Below, piece after piece: positions 36,652 through 48,605 of a stretch of DNA of 64,000 nt (its first letter is position 1; each line of letters opens with the position of its first letter). This stretch comes from Takakia lepidozioides (Eukaryota > Streptophyta > Takakiopsida > Takakiales > Takakiaceae), in assembly GCA_030704615.1 (NCBI GenBank), contig CM060734.1:12588001-12652000 (forward strand), read 5' to 3'. A program made the translations under genes and the position numbers. A model generated the notes under the pieces. The model made no database searches. It was not told the origin of the DNA and saw only the letters and a program-made list of their open reading frames with translations.

Positions 36652-37863
36652 GGAAGATAATAGGAATAATGTAAGAACTTAATGCGAGCGCGTCAGGACG
36701 GTCCAGCCCTGACACCCCCGTACCGCCGGTTCTCCGCCTCCGGCAGCCATCGAAAGGCAGCCAGTTGGGCTCGGTCAATCCCTCCCCACCCCCGCTCCCA
36801 TCCCATCGGCGTCGTCGTTTTGCGACACCAGTCCGCCGCTTCCACCAGTCCGTCAGTTCCCTGTAACCCCCTGCACGTCAGCCCCCGTAACCCCCACCCC
36901 GGGTTTAACCCTCACCCCCATGTAACCCTCTGTAACTCCGCCGAGTGTAACCCACACCACCATGTAACCCTCTGTAACCTATGTAACCCTCTGCAACCCT
37001 CTGTAACCCATGTAACCCCATGACCCTCTGTAACCCTCACCACCATGTAACCCTCTGTAACACCGCAGAGTGTCACCCCCATCCCTATGTAACCCTCACT
37101 CCAAGTAACCCTCTGTAAAACTTTGCAACCCATGTAATCCTCTGTGACCCTCTGTAACCCATGTAACCCCATGACCCTCTGTAACCCTCACCAGGTATAA
37201 CCCTCCCACCATGTAACCCTCTGTAACCCGTGTATCCCTCTGTAACACCGCTGAGTGTCACCCTCACCCCTATGTAACCCTCACTCCATGCAACCCTCTG
37301 TGACCCTCTGTAACCCATGTAACCCTTTGTGACCCTCTGTAACCCTCACCAGGTGTAACCCTCACCACCATGTAACCCTCTGTAACCCGTGTATCCCTCT
37401 GTAACACCGCTGAGTGTCATCCTCACCCTTATGTAACCCTCACTCCATGCAACCCTCTGTGACCCTCTGTAACCCTCACCAGGTGTAACCCTCACCACCA
37501 TGTAACCCTCTGTAACCCGTGTATCCATCTTAACACCGTTGAGTGTTACCCTCACCCCTATGTAACCCATGTAACCCTCTGTTACTCCGCGGGGTGTAAT
37601 CCTCACTCCATGTTATCCCGCATCATGTAACCCTCCCATTATGTGGTCCCATGTAATCCCCACCATATGTAACCCGCATCGTGTAACCCCAATGCAAGCT
37701 TGTATCATGTTATCCCATGTACCCCTCTCCGTCTAACTCCAGTTCCTCGTGTAACCCCATCATTCCTGTAACCCTCTGCACGTCAGCCCTTGTAACTCCG
37801 CCTCGTGTAACCCTCATTGTGTAACTCTCATATTGTAACCCCACCATGTAACCCCGATATTAC
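36652..37863 (+). repeat. Left terminal arm, TGTAACCC-type minisatellite
   Basis: Unique terminal sequence (36,652-36,850) is followed by irregular tandem copies of ATGTAACCCTCTGTAACCC, with interspersed TGTCACCCTCACCCC and AACACCGC(A/T)GAGTG. The reverse complement at 60,300-61,232 shows the same units in the same order. The nested MULE is inserted near the inner edge of this arm. Confidence 0.85.
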
Positions 37864-37872
37864 TGTGTCAAA
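37864..37872. repeat. Target-site duplication, left
   Basis: CTGTGTCAA immediately precedes the left terminus of the nested MULE and is repeated exactly at 49,013-49,021. Nine bases is the usual duplication length for Mutator-type insertion. Confidence 0.85.
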
Positions 37873-37896
37873 GGGAATGCTTGCGCGTGAGCCTGT
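37873..37896 (+). repeat. Terminal inverted repeat, left
   Basis: These 24 bp end in GCGTGAGCCTG. Against the reverse complement of 48,989-49,012 the inner part matches (16 of 24 overall without gaps) and the outermost five bases differ. The same end is present at 298-321 in the second family copy. Confidence 0.8.
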
Positions 37897-37959
37897 AGCC
37901 TGTGAGCCTGGCTAGGCTCACGCCACGTCAGCTATCATCCACGTGTGCAGGTCCTAATT

Positions 37960-37983
37960 CCCCCCCCCCCCCCCCCCCCCCCC
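37960..37983. repeat. Poly-C tract of 24
   Basis: A run of 24 C lies just inside the left end of the nested MULE. The second family copy has CCGCGGAAG at the equivalent place instead. The exact length is prone to sequencing error. Confidence 0.9.
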
Positions 37984-40568
37984 TATTACCGCGGATCAGT
38001 TGTCGCCTATGTCCCTTTCATCGCCCCCACATGAATATTCTTTCCGACCGAGAACAATGGTAGGTTTATGGATGGTTTAGGATCGAGGACATGATTTTTG
38101 AATGAGGAGATCGCCCGCTAGATAATTGAATATTAACAACAAACCCTTTTTTTTGCAAAGTAGTTCATTCATTCCAACCCACAAACATTTTTCAATGCTG
38201 GAATCTGAAGACCTACCCCAGGCAATCCCTAACTGTACTTACGGGAACGCGCGAAGATCTCGAAAAACAGTTTGGGGATGGAAGCAAAACCAAAATACAT
38301 TTTATTAAGTCTCGGTACTTGAACCTCAAGAACTATTGGAGGTTTCAGAGGAACTACTTCCAGAGTCTGCAGCAATATCATCTATGAATACATCAGCCCC
38401 TCCTTGACGTTTTTTTTCTCCGCGACCCCCATGGAGAGACGAATACATTGTTTGTTGGGACAACACCCGTGCGCAAGCTTCCGCGTAAACCGGCAAGCGG
38501 TAAGCTCTAGGGGGACTCGGGGACATGTAGTATCCTTGGAAATCGAAAGGTGTCTACGTATTCGATGACGCCTGCCGAACTCTGGAAAGCAAGAAGAGGA
38601 ATGGTGGTAGACGTTATCATCCAGAAATAGACAATGTAAGCAACCATCTGTCGAACGGGAATGACACAATGAAATGCAACATATTTTGCACGACTAGAGC
38701 CAAACTTACTCACACTCAAAATCGGAGTCCACGTCGAGATCCTTGTCAGGCGCTTCGGGCTCCTCAAGAAGTCCCTCCGTGGATGGGGCAGAAGTAATGC
38801 TCGACTCAAGCTGATGAAGCTCGCTTGAGAAGAGCTCCGTATCAGCCTCCATGCCGAAGAAGTGCCTTCTGGCGCTTTTGCACGCATGAAAAGATGCTCC
38901 TGCAAATCGAAGATGAACGAGAAATCAAAACAAGGCTTCCCTAAGCTCACTGCCCACATTTCAAACACAGTGTTGAGGGCCCCACCTGTTCCCATAGACA
39001 AGTCAACCACTCGTCCACCGTGACGGCTGCATGTCTCCACCAAAGTCTGCATGAAAGCTGGGGATTTCTCCCGTGCACCTCTCCAAGGGATACTAGTCTT
39101 TTCGTGGTTCGACCCGAGTCCACGTAATTGAAGATTACATCATCCTCCACAGGCTCACAGGTGGGGTCAATGTGAGCTGCAAGGTCCCTCAACTGGAACT
39201 CAGCAATACCAAGAGGAAGAGTGTCCTTACGCACCCTCACCAGGCACAAAGCTTCAAACACCCGAGTCTGTCAATAATCACGAAGAGAGCATGAGGCAAA
39301 AGACAAAACCAACTTTTGACATGTACATCAGAACCACAAAACTTTAATTCAAAGGAACCAACTCACTTTCTGCCCCGGGAACTCGCCCTTCGTAAGAGGC
39401 AGAGTGTTGATGCATTTCCAAGTTTTGATGACACGAAACCCGGAAGCTTTCATGTAGCTGAAAAGAGTTCTCCGTGCCGACATGTCCTTTGACTGCATGA
39501 GAAGAAGAGCCCCCGAGTCAGAAAGGAATTTGTTGCTGAATGAGAAGGCCCATTGCCAGTAACGAGAATCCGATTTGTTCCAAGTGGGGGTTGATTGGAA
39601 GGCAACACATCAGGGACAGGGAAACCGTCAAGAATGTCCAGCTCCACAAGGTCAATCGCGTATGCCTGCTGAACTCCATTCACCCAATCCAGCCTTTTTG
39701 TGACCTACAGCCAAAAACAAGAGACAGTGTCACAAGCCCAATCTTGATCCAACAGGAAATCAATCCCATCGACAAGCCAGAACAAGTTACCAAAACAAAA
39801 TTATTCACACAACAATTAAGACATATGTGCTTACCTGAGTGAGGAACAAAACAAGCATGTCCCATGATTTCGAGGGCACCCCTTTGAATGTCGACTTCCT
39901 GGATTCCATCATTGCCAGAAAACTTTCATTCACCACCTTACGATGGAACTGGCCCAAAACCCTGGATGGATGTTCTCTCGCATCGAAAGGCTGCTCCCTC
40001 GACTTTGCTGTTCTCCTATCCCTCCTAGTTGGAGAAGGTTGTCTTTCAACGACCTTTGACCGGCCATGTTCCTGCGGAGCTGCACTCTTCCCCTTCCCCT
40101 TCGGATCCCCGACAATCTTCCCCTTCCGTTTTGTAGTAGCAGATTTCTCGGGCTCTTTTGCAGCTAGAGCAGCAATGATTATGTCCTGAATGTCTTTGTC
40201 AGCCAATGGGGCAAGTGTCGCGGCGTTGTCGTTAAGGTTTCTCAAAACAATTTCATCGAATGGTGTGTCATGTTTTGGCAGATTGAGGTACCACCCACAG
40301 TCTCTGAAGTGCGCCATGCTCCAGTCTCTGGCAATACCAGCCGTGTACATTGTCTTGTCATTGGAGGGGTCAGCCCACGAGTAGATGAAGTCTGGGTCAT
40401 CGCTAAGGTACTTTCCCGGTATGAGGACATGATACATATACCTTAATGACACACACACCCAAAATCCAGACAGTCAATCGATCTGATCAGGACACAGATC
40501 ACACATCACGAGAAATGTACTGGCATACGGGTCAGTAACACTGATAAACCAACGTTTGAAAGCCCGAT

Positions 40569-41304
40569 TCAACATTGCGTTGACGCAATGTTGATTCGAG
40601 CTGAAATGGAAAACACCAAATTTGGAGAACTGCACTTTCAACAAGCACGTACGAGAGGGAAATCCCATTATCCTAAAACATCTCATGCACAACATTGGAA
40701 CCCCAATCAACCTTGCGTTGACGCAAAGAAGATTGGCGGATACACCTATGATAATGTAGCATTGAAAGAGACAGTGCTTGGCAACGGAATTCAACATTGC
40801 GTCAACACGAGGTTGTTTTCATTAACAGAGGAAATGGAAAACAGTGATTGAAAACCACCATCCGAATATCTGCTGGTATGGATATTCAACCTTGCGTTGA
40901 CGCAAGGTTGAATTCCTCTGCTGAAACACCTGTCCAGGGTATTTTTGATAACCTTAACTTTCCTACAATTGTATGGAAATCGGGGTATCGTCAAACAACG
41001 TTGCGTCAACGCAAGGCTGTTTGATGGTACAGTGTAAGATCTAAACAGCATTTCAAACAGACTCCAAATCGACTTTAAGTTCATCCTGGCAGCATTGTAA
41101 CTGGAAACCACAAAAAAAACAGCCCAAGAACACAGGAAAACCTACACAGCCAGGCCCTTCATCAACCTTGCGTTGCCGCAAGGTTGATTTTCCTGTCAAT
41201 TTTTGCCCTTTCACATGCAGAATAACGACTTCATTGGATACCCCAGGTACATGAAAGTGAAACCAAAACAAAGGGATACAAGCTTACGTTAACGCAATGT
41301 TGCT
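40569..41304. repeat. Palindrome cluster 1, intron of the methyltransferase gene
   Basis: Seven copies of the element palindrome (TCAACCTTGCGT, 2-nt centre, inverse) occur here. Perfect ones are at 40,569-40,594 (CATT variant), 40,884-40,913 (30 bp) and 41,161-41,188 (4-nt centre). An arm of 16 with two mismatches is at 40,991-41,024. Half-degenerate copies are at 40,707-40,732, 40,791-40,816 and about 41,279-41,304. Spacing is irregular, about 70 to 140 bp. All lie between two exons. Confidence 0.9.
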
Positions 41305-43142
41305 CGGCTGCACGTCCTGAGCCTTCATAGCTCCCTAAAAACCTCCGAATTCGCAGTTCTACATGGAAGAAACGAAACAAGAATACAGAAACATACACTT
41401 CAAGTACCAGAACCTGTACAACACTCGTTTCATTGCTTGCTCGCTGTTGTACTAGTTTTTTAATTCGTAGGACCTGGAGATTCATTTTTCTCTCTCAAAC
41501 TCCCTGAAAAAACAGTTGTTCCAGACAACGAGCTTCCATCTCCTGATATAGGCCTCCAGTGTGATCCGGGGGCAAGACATCTGGATTTTGTAGTTTGCCA
41601 TTGACTCCCCAAGTGCAGCCACCGCTCGTTTTTCCAACTGCAGCAAGAAAGATCATAAGAATTGTGGAGAGAGCACGGAGCAGCACAAGCATTTGAAAAT
41701 GGTTTTGTGGAAACTTTACCTAGCTTCAAAAGGTTGCTTTGTGTAGCCACTGGTCAAATGTGTGGTCGCTAACAACTTTTATTGCTTGTGTCTTCGAGTC
41801 CCTCTCAGGAGATGGGAACATGTTGGTGTCTCTCACAAGTGGATCGGAATTCCAGATCTCCAACCACCTGATTTTGGTTGCATTGTCCACCATTGAAATG
41901 GAGAGGCGATGCAGTTTCTCTTGGGTCATCTCTAGCTTTGAGCCATACTTGTCATAATGTGCTTTCACCTGTTCCAAAAATTCCGTGCCAAGACTTGGAT
42001 CTGCTATGCGGATTTGTTTGTCGAACGCACTCATGAGGTTCTTCCTTTGATTGTTCATCTCGAATTTCATTATGTCCTCAAGCCCAGTAGCAGACCTATG
42101 CTCTTCTGTGTAGGAAGCATAGTACTCTGCTTTCGCCTTCAAACCAATTTCTGCTATTTCTTGCTGCATACATTACAAGGAGAAAGAATCAAACACTGCC
42201 GTTTCTTGATAAAATTTGCAGTAACAACAATCAGACAGATATCAAGAAGCTTACCGTGTACATGTAGTCAAGAAAAGCCTCCTTGTCAGGCTGTACAATG
42301 TGCTTGTCTTCTTTTCAGCACACCTCTTCATCTGCTAAGGACTGAGCACGTTCGTGAATGACTCCAGTGGCATCAGCCCTATCTTTTGGATACGGAATAG
42401 AGTGTGGCAGAGATTTGTCGTCACATGGGAGGTTTCATTGGACCTGGAAAAACCGTCAACTCATAAGATCGGAACGGGAACAATGTTGGTAACTTACTTG
42501 TTTATGTCGTGCATGGCTGTCAAGAGCCGCGTGACACGTCCTTTGTGGTCAAGTACCATGGAAACCACGCTCCAATGCCATTCGATCTCGTCCAAGTGCA
42601 AGCTTGAAATGTAATCCATCCAGGCAAGCAGTCTATGGTTCCCATCCCAGACAAAAAACATCTTTCCCATAAACGCTTTTGTGGAGGCCTTTTTGGACAA
42701 CTTGAACTCAAACTCCCTGTTTACATCCCGCCAGCATGCATCCCAACTTTGCTCTATTTCCTCTGTTACAGGACACTCCTCTCCTTTCGTTTTCACAGTG
42801 GATACATAGAACACAGCAGATCCCTTGACATAGCCATGAACAAAATCGTTCTTCAACTTCGTGATGTCGTTCCTCAATGCGGGTCGAACCGCGGGCATGG
42901 AGATCATCCTGCATAGTGGGATAACCAAGTTTCCGCCGCGAACCTCCATCGACAGAATCACCTTCGAGGAGTTCACTTTCTGCCCACCCATAACCTCCTC
43001 GGCCTTGTCTTTATAGTGTCCCTCAGATGACATCTCCTCACCATCACCTTCTGCCACTTCCGCATCTCCCCCCACGGATTCCTTTTTCTTTTCCTCTGCA
43101 CAGAATGAATATCCCTGTGAGTGACAGATTGAGCTCCCATGG

Positions 43143-43730
43143 ATCTACCTTGCATTGACGCAAGGTTGATTGATGGGGATGCAGCTTAGTCTGAAAATGC
43201 ATACCGCAACAGTCCATTGAACCAACTAAATGCTTTGCGTTGACGCAGGGTTCTTTTGGTGGCTTCAGATAATCGACTTTCCCTACTTTGCGTTTCCTGG
43301 TGCGAGACTTCAGATGCAGAGAGTGGCATCAGAATCAGCCTCGCGTCAACGCAAGGTTGATTCGAGTGCTGAATCTGCTTCATGTTACCTTCATAAACAA
43401 ACGCTTTGGAGGTCGACATCAACCTTGCGTTGACGCAAGGTTGTTGTGGAGCTCTCAGATTGGTGTTCAACAAACAAAATAATCACATGGAAAGGCACAT
43501 TGCAACTTATGGTTTCTTCTTGGCACTGTATGATGCACCGGGAGCATTCAACAGTTCCATGGCTGCCAGGCGTTTAGGGTTTGTGGGATTGAACAGAAAA
43601 GGCACATGAATCAACCTCGCGTCAACGCAAGGTTGATTCGAGTGCAACATCTGCACTCGTTTCATGCCCAGAACATACACTGTGGAGGTCGACATCAACC
43701 TTGCGTTGACGCAAGGTTGATGTCGACCTC
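43143..43730. repeat. Palindrome cluster 2, first intron of the methyltransferase gene
   Basis: Copies are at 43,143-43,170, about 43,229-43,254, 43,332-43,363, 43,420-43,443, 43,608-43,639 and 43,685-43,730. The last is a perfect 46-bp palindrome with 22-bp arms and a TG centre, extending the core with GAGGTCGACA. Centres alternate between TG and CA, meaning the same motif is present in either orientation. All lie in the intron between 43,783 and 43,095. Confidence 0.9.
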
Positions 43731-43838
43731 TCTGATGAGCATGGAACAGACAAAAAAAAGGATAAAGCGGGTTGATAGTCACCTCCGGTTTCTTCTTTGC
43801 ACTTGATGATGCTCTTGAGGCATTCAAATTTTCCATGG
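43508..43838. repeat. About 276-bp tandem duplication spanning an exon end
   Basis: The 3' end of exon 1 (ASSSAKKKP, near 43,782-43,838) is repeated in degenerate form near 43,508-43,560 (ASYSAKKKP). The following intron segment with two palindromes is also repeated (43,608-43,752 versus 43,332-43,467). One duplication therefore multiplied both the splice donor region and the palindromes. Confidence 0.75.
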
Positions 43839-44232
43839 GGTCTGGAGGTAGCATACTTCCAAGGAGGTCCCGGTGGTGCGAAACAACGGCAAACGTTATG
43901 GTCTCTGTGTCCATCTCTCCTCCCTGCTCTCTCAAGACCTGGTTCTCCACTCGCAGTGCTTTCTCCCGAGCCCAGCTGACTTCCTCGTCCTCCCCCCCTT
44001 CAATTGGAGGTTGCTCTTCGGCCGCCTGCGGGATCACTTGAAGACCTTCCTCTCCAAATAGTGGTTGCAGAATCGGGTTTTGGCGTTCGTCCTCATCTCC
44101 GCTGGAGGTTTCCTCTCCCATTATAAGTTCCCGTCTCGCCTTCCTCATCCTCTCCTTAGCGCGTACCCTTTGCTTGTTTGATGTGAAGTTAAGTGTTCTT
44201 CGACGTTTTCTTCTCCCTCGGGATATGGTCAC

Positions 44233-44934
44233 CGTCTCTACAGAATCCAGGGTTGCAAAGACAATATGGAGAAGAAGGAAAAAAAGGGGCTACGGTGGGT
44301 TCAGCGCAAGGCCTTCCACACCAAGATGATCGCTCGGAACGACCTGTGTGCCACATGCTCATTCCACATGCATGGTGAACACGTGTCGATCTAATCGATA
44401 TGTATATCTCCGGAAATCATTTTTTTCTCATCCACCGAAATTCGTTCGGGTCCACCTCTCATCCGAAAAAGTTCATTGATGAGTAATAGCTTTAGGAATG
44501 TTTCAGAGGAATGTGAAGTATGTACTGTTGTACAGCGGTGCAGGTGCCGTTAAAATTGAATGGAAATGGGCATCTCATCTGGAATCTCTGACATGACAGG
44601 CAAATGGCGGCTCTGTCAGTGAATCTTGCTGAGTTGGTTGTCCAATGCACTGGTGGGGCACCCCTGAGAAAACTGTTGCATTCTTTGATTAGGGCTGACA
44701 TTATCCACTCCGCATTTGGGCACTCTGCGACCGTCCACTTGGTTCGCATGGGGACACATTTCTACGATGTGCCGAACCGCATTAGGAGACCTGTAAGCGG
44801 GTGCGACACCTGCAACTGTGCGTAAGGACGTCATCTATACAGCCAAAAAACTCCGCTCTAGTACAACCTACAATCAGAAGCAACGTCGGACTGTGAACTG
44901 TTCGTTTTGAAGCAACATTGACAGATCCCAGCCC
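44233..44934. promoter_or_regulatory. Shared intergenic region between two divergent element genes
   Basis: About 700 bp separate the start codons of the methyltransferase gene (minus) and the transposase gene (plus), so both promoters must lie here. A 73-codon plus ORF (44,604-44,825) with a Cys cluster near its end (GCDTCNC) is present, but I cannot support it as a gene. No palindrome copies occur here. Confidence 0.45.
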
Positions 44935-47900
44935 ATGGGCTCCCTTGATGCGGACTTCTTCAGTGAGGACCACCCTGTCCTCTTTTCTTACGAGGTGGAA
45001 GATGACGGTTTTGCGGTGGTGCATGAACACGTGCTCGCAACGCAGTTTTGGTTGGAAAATGGAACTCTATTCCTTGAAAGGGAAGTGTACGATGCCAATG
45101 GAAAACTGCTCAAGTACGCGTTCCAGAAACCTTCGCATACTGCACCAACCACACAATGGAGAGTGACTCCAGGCAAATACAGGGTGCTCAGTGCTCCTCG
45201 GAGACAGTCTGCAGGATCGTTCGTTACTCTTGGCACGGCAGCATCAGTGGCCCAGGAGAAAACACCCGTGGTTGTCAAGAAGGAGTCAAGTACCGTTAAC
45301 ACTGTAGTTGAGCTTTCGGACTCATCCTCCGATGACACCTGTGAAATACCGCCCGTGGATCAGCCATGTCCACATCAGGAAGCAGATGTGGAGGAGATCA
45401 CCAGTGTCATTCCTAAAGTGAAAGCCATGGGTGGGATGGCAGGATTCAAGAGTGAGTTGAGGGGGATTGACTGGAGCACTTTCAATGTTCAGAGGGTGGC
45501 ATTCTTGCCGGAATCTTTTGATGGTAATATTGTTTTTGAGCTGCCTCCTCCTGGTCGCGTTGGGGGCATTTCCAGTCTCATGGAAGGAATGGACAAAAAG
45601 CACGATGGGCACCCTTGGTGCCGCACAAAAACCTCCAATATTCACAACCATGACAACCTCATATTCAGGTGAACGGTCTGTAATGGGCACCTGAAATGCG
45701 AGAACATGAAATGCATTGTCGGGTGCAAAACCAAAGCGAATGGGATGGTGTCAGTGAGAATCCATTCAAGTCTAGTGTGACACCTCCATACAGTAACACT
45801 TTTGTGTGCAAGTTCTGTAGGGTACCGCCTTGCTGCCTTGCAATGTGTGGCGCCAGAATGTACTATGTGGTGCATCGATTCAAAACCTTGACTAGAGCCT
45901 GTGTCCATTTCGGTTTTCACAACCACCCTGTGTCCAAGGGGGATTACAGGGAGAGCGTTGAGACAGTCTCGCGTCTGATAAGGCAAGAGTTGGATACCAA
46001 TCCAACTGGAACCACATCTACAATTGCCATGGGGGCGAGCAAGTCCTTTCTGGAAAGCCGTATTTTGTGTGCATCGGATTCGGTTGGAGGAAAACTGGAG
46101 GGACCAGCTTTGGACACTATTATGGACCATTTCTCGACTTTGACTTCTCCAAACATTAGAAATCAGGTGAACGCTTTAAGAATGGGCTCTAGGAGCCGAG
46201 GTTATATGGACAATATTAAGGATTTGAAGAGAAGGAGCATGTACGACTACATCCAAGACAGCGTTTTCCCGGGTCAAGGAGCCAAGAAAGTGTTCGTGTT
46301 CAAAATGTCCACCAAAGGTGAGGGCAGCGAGTCAGCCTGGTTAAATGTATGCAGAAGGGTGGCGATCTAGGCAACTGCTTCCTTATGTTCGATCACGTCA
46401 AGAGGGTTAAAGACTGGACCACAATGGCATGTCATGTTTACGACCCTGTGTACCAGCGTGTCATGACAATTGCAGTGTGTGACATGCAGTCAGAGGACAC
46501 AGATTCACAGCAGCTCATGTGGGAAGCTCTCATTCGTGTTATGGCCTCCAATGGTCTCCCATCTCCCAATTTTGTTGGTTTCATGGCCGACAGTGCTCAA
46601 GCTAACTTCAACGCTGTCCGCATTGTATTCGGGACGGGAGATCCAAAAGTGCCAATGCCTGGAAGAGAACGTACGTGTCTTTTCCTTTGGACACAATCCC
46701 TGGATAAACACACAAAGGCAGACATTAAGCCACATATGCAGAGTATGCATCGTCAACTGTGCAAACAGTACAAAGACGCCAAAACTATGGGGGAAGCGAA
46801 TACATTGTTCCAGACAATTTGTGCCTGGTGGTACTTATCTGGAGCGGCATCGGAGGACAGCATGAGGGCACTGGAAGACTGGTTCGCATTTTGGCACTTC
46901 CGTTACCGGCAGTGGGGAGCGGCCATGACAACAGTGAGCGGTTTGCATTCATCTTCCTTTGGGTGCTTCGGATATATCTTTCAGGGTCCCATCCTAATAT
47001 CGGCTTTGTGTTTTTTTGCCTTGCAGCATATGTCCATTGAGGAGATGGCGGACATGCCGTCTTGCAATCTAGCGGAGACAGTGCACAATGCCTGGTTGCA
47101 ACAATCCGGCAAAAAGGGAAGAGATTTATATGCGGCTACGACCGATGACCTTATCCGTGCCCTGCAGTAGCAAACCAGATACAGGTCATTCTTGAGGGGT
47201 GGCCTTGGGGTAAAGGCCCGGACAGGAGCGAGTTGATGTTGCGGGTAGCCAAAAGATCGGGGGATCCCAGCAAAATAGTGCGGGCAGTGAGCATATGTAC
47301 AGATGGCAGCCCTCTCATGGGAAGAGTTCCTCATCTGGAAGGTGAAGAGAGATTCGGGTCTTACAAACGGAAATTGGATACCCCTCCCGGATCGGATGCA
47401 GACTCCCATAGGGCGGACAAGGTCAACTTCTTGACGCCACGTATTCCCTTGGATCAGAGATGGAATTGCGGAACATCCACAGGTGAGGGCCATTCTGCCC
47501 CAGACCGGACCTCTGCATCAAGCACTGTCACTGCAATGGTTGAAGACCAGAACGTGGTGCGGCATGTAATAGAGTCTATGTGCTTGGACAAGGTTTGGCA
47601 TATAGAACGCACAAGTGCTGGATCGCGTGTGAAATGCGCGGCGATCAGGGCCACCAATCATGAAAAATGTACATCATTAATATCCAGAGGGAAAGAACGC
47701 ACTGCAGCTCCTACATTCACTGGTTTGTTTCTCCCTTACGGCCAAGGAGAGGCAAAGAACCACAAGTTTTGGTTTTGCGCTGACGATTGCGGGAGATGTA
47801 TGCATGGGACAGTGAGGCCCTCCGTGGTGAGGAAGCCTACTCCACCAACCGTGTGAAGATGGGCACAGGTCTCACTCACCAAGAGATCGCAATGCTGGAA

Positions 47901-48401
47901 GAGGCGGGTTTCTCCCTAGCCAGACATTCCATTACACGTGAAGGTGCTTCAAGTACAAGCGGTTCACGGGTACCTTCGCCTGACGCTCACTTGTGGCCAA
48001 CCAGACGGAATGGGAAGCTGGTTCGACGATTCCCTCCAACCGCAGAACACTATGGCAAAATCGAGTCCGCAAGAATGCTTCATGCTCGTGTTGCGGGAAC
48101 AATGGAAGTGCCTGATCCAGGGTATGGTCGGGTCTTCACCATGATCTCATCCGCATCTGCGCTGCAGGACAAGACGTACGACATCCCTGTTTCCAATTTT
48201 CCAAATTGTACCTGTCCTGATTTTGTTGGTATGCTTTCAAGTAGTTTGGGAAAGAGAGGGAAGTTCATACCGTGCAAACACCTTTACTTCGTCTTCTTGA
48301 GAAGGATGGTTTGTGATCCAAAGCGGGACTTCTTCATTCACCAAGCCACTATGAGTTTCAACGAAGTCAACACACTTCTACAGCGGGATACAAGCCCATA
48401 G
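44935..48401 (+). pseudogene. MULE transposase with SWIM zinc finger (nested element)
   Basis: The N-terminus (44,935-45,672) has an acidic Ser-rich tract. It is followed by a zinc-binding N-terminal block (CNGHLKCEN, CVHFGFHNHP) and the MULE core: CHVYDPVYQRVMTIAVCD for the first Asp and GFMADSAQANFNAV for the second. An intron at about 46,932-47,028 with GT-AG-like ends precedes MSIEEMADMPSCNLAE. The C-terminus has the SWIM finger CTCPDF...PCKHLYFVF and FIHQATMSFNEVN. The protein cuts and inserts the element at its terminal repeats. Frame changes near 45,710, 46,345, 47,200 and 47,800 and stops at 45,672 and 47,168 (TAG after CAG) break it. Confidence 0.8.
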
Positions 48402-48605
48402 AAAGCATTCACTTGAGACTCCGAAATCTGTGTTTTCCTTGACTACAACTTGTAATGGAATGACTGTTCAAGTCCAGTGTCTCTCAATGTATGTCGTCTA
48501 ACATCTTTGCTATGCGTGGGTGAATGCATTTGTCGCATTGGTCTGTCATTCTGTTTTCATTAGCAAGCACAAGAAACTACCTTCAGATAGACAGATGATC
48601 AAATC

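Larger units (their letters stand above)
38326..44232 (-). pseudogene. ParB-like domain plus amino DNA methyltransferase, transposon-borne
   Basis: Exons, minus strand: 44,232-43,783 (basic, disordered), 43,095-42,498, 42,443-42,255, about 42,163-41,720, 41,637-about 41,506, 40,441-39,835, 39,704-39,367, 39,267-38,988, 38,899-38,710 and a last exon ending at 38,326. The second exon has a ParB-type pattern: LVIPLCRM, MPAVRPALRND, VKGSAVFYVS and FVWDGNHRLLAW. The 39,704 exon holds the motif IV region with degenerate TPTW, then WAFSFSNKFLSDSGALLLM. Motif X/I follows as EKSPAFMQTLVETC, VVDLSMGTG, and after splicing ASFHACKSARRHFFGMEAD. This order matches bacterial ParB-N6_N4_Mtase proteins. Frame changes near 42,385, 39,630 and 39,095 and a TGA near 42,295 disable this copy. 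Confidence 0.7.

Noticed and set aside
36912-37606. Minus-strand ORFs reading GYMGYRGLHGGEGY-type repeats
   Set aside because: They are by-products of the minisatellite. The same peptides appear from the inverted arm at 60,246-61,110.
36850-37860. Telomere-like repeat because of many TAACCC units
   Set aside because: Units are irregular (TGTAACCCTCTGTAACCCATG), differ from the plant TTTAGGG type, and form an interstitial inverted pair with 60,300-61,232.
40569-43730. CRISPR array from regularly recurring palindromic repeats
   Set aside because: Spacing is irregular, repeats vary in arm length and sequence, copies lie in spliced introns of a eukaryotic element, and no cas-like gene is present.
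44604-44825. Independent small gene in the divergent intergenic region
   Set aside because: A 73-codon frame with a few Cys but no family match. It overlaps the region needed for two promoters.
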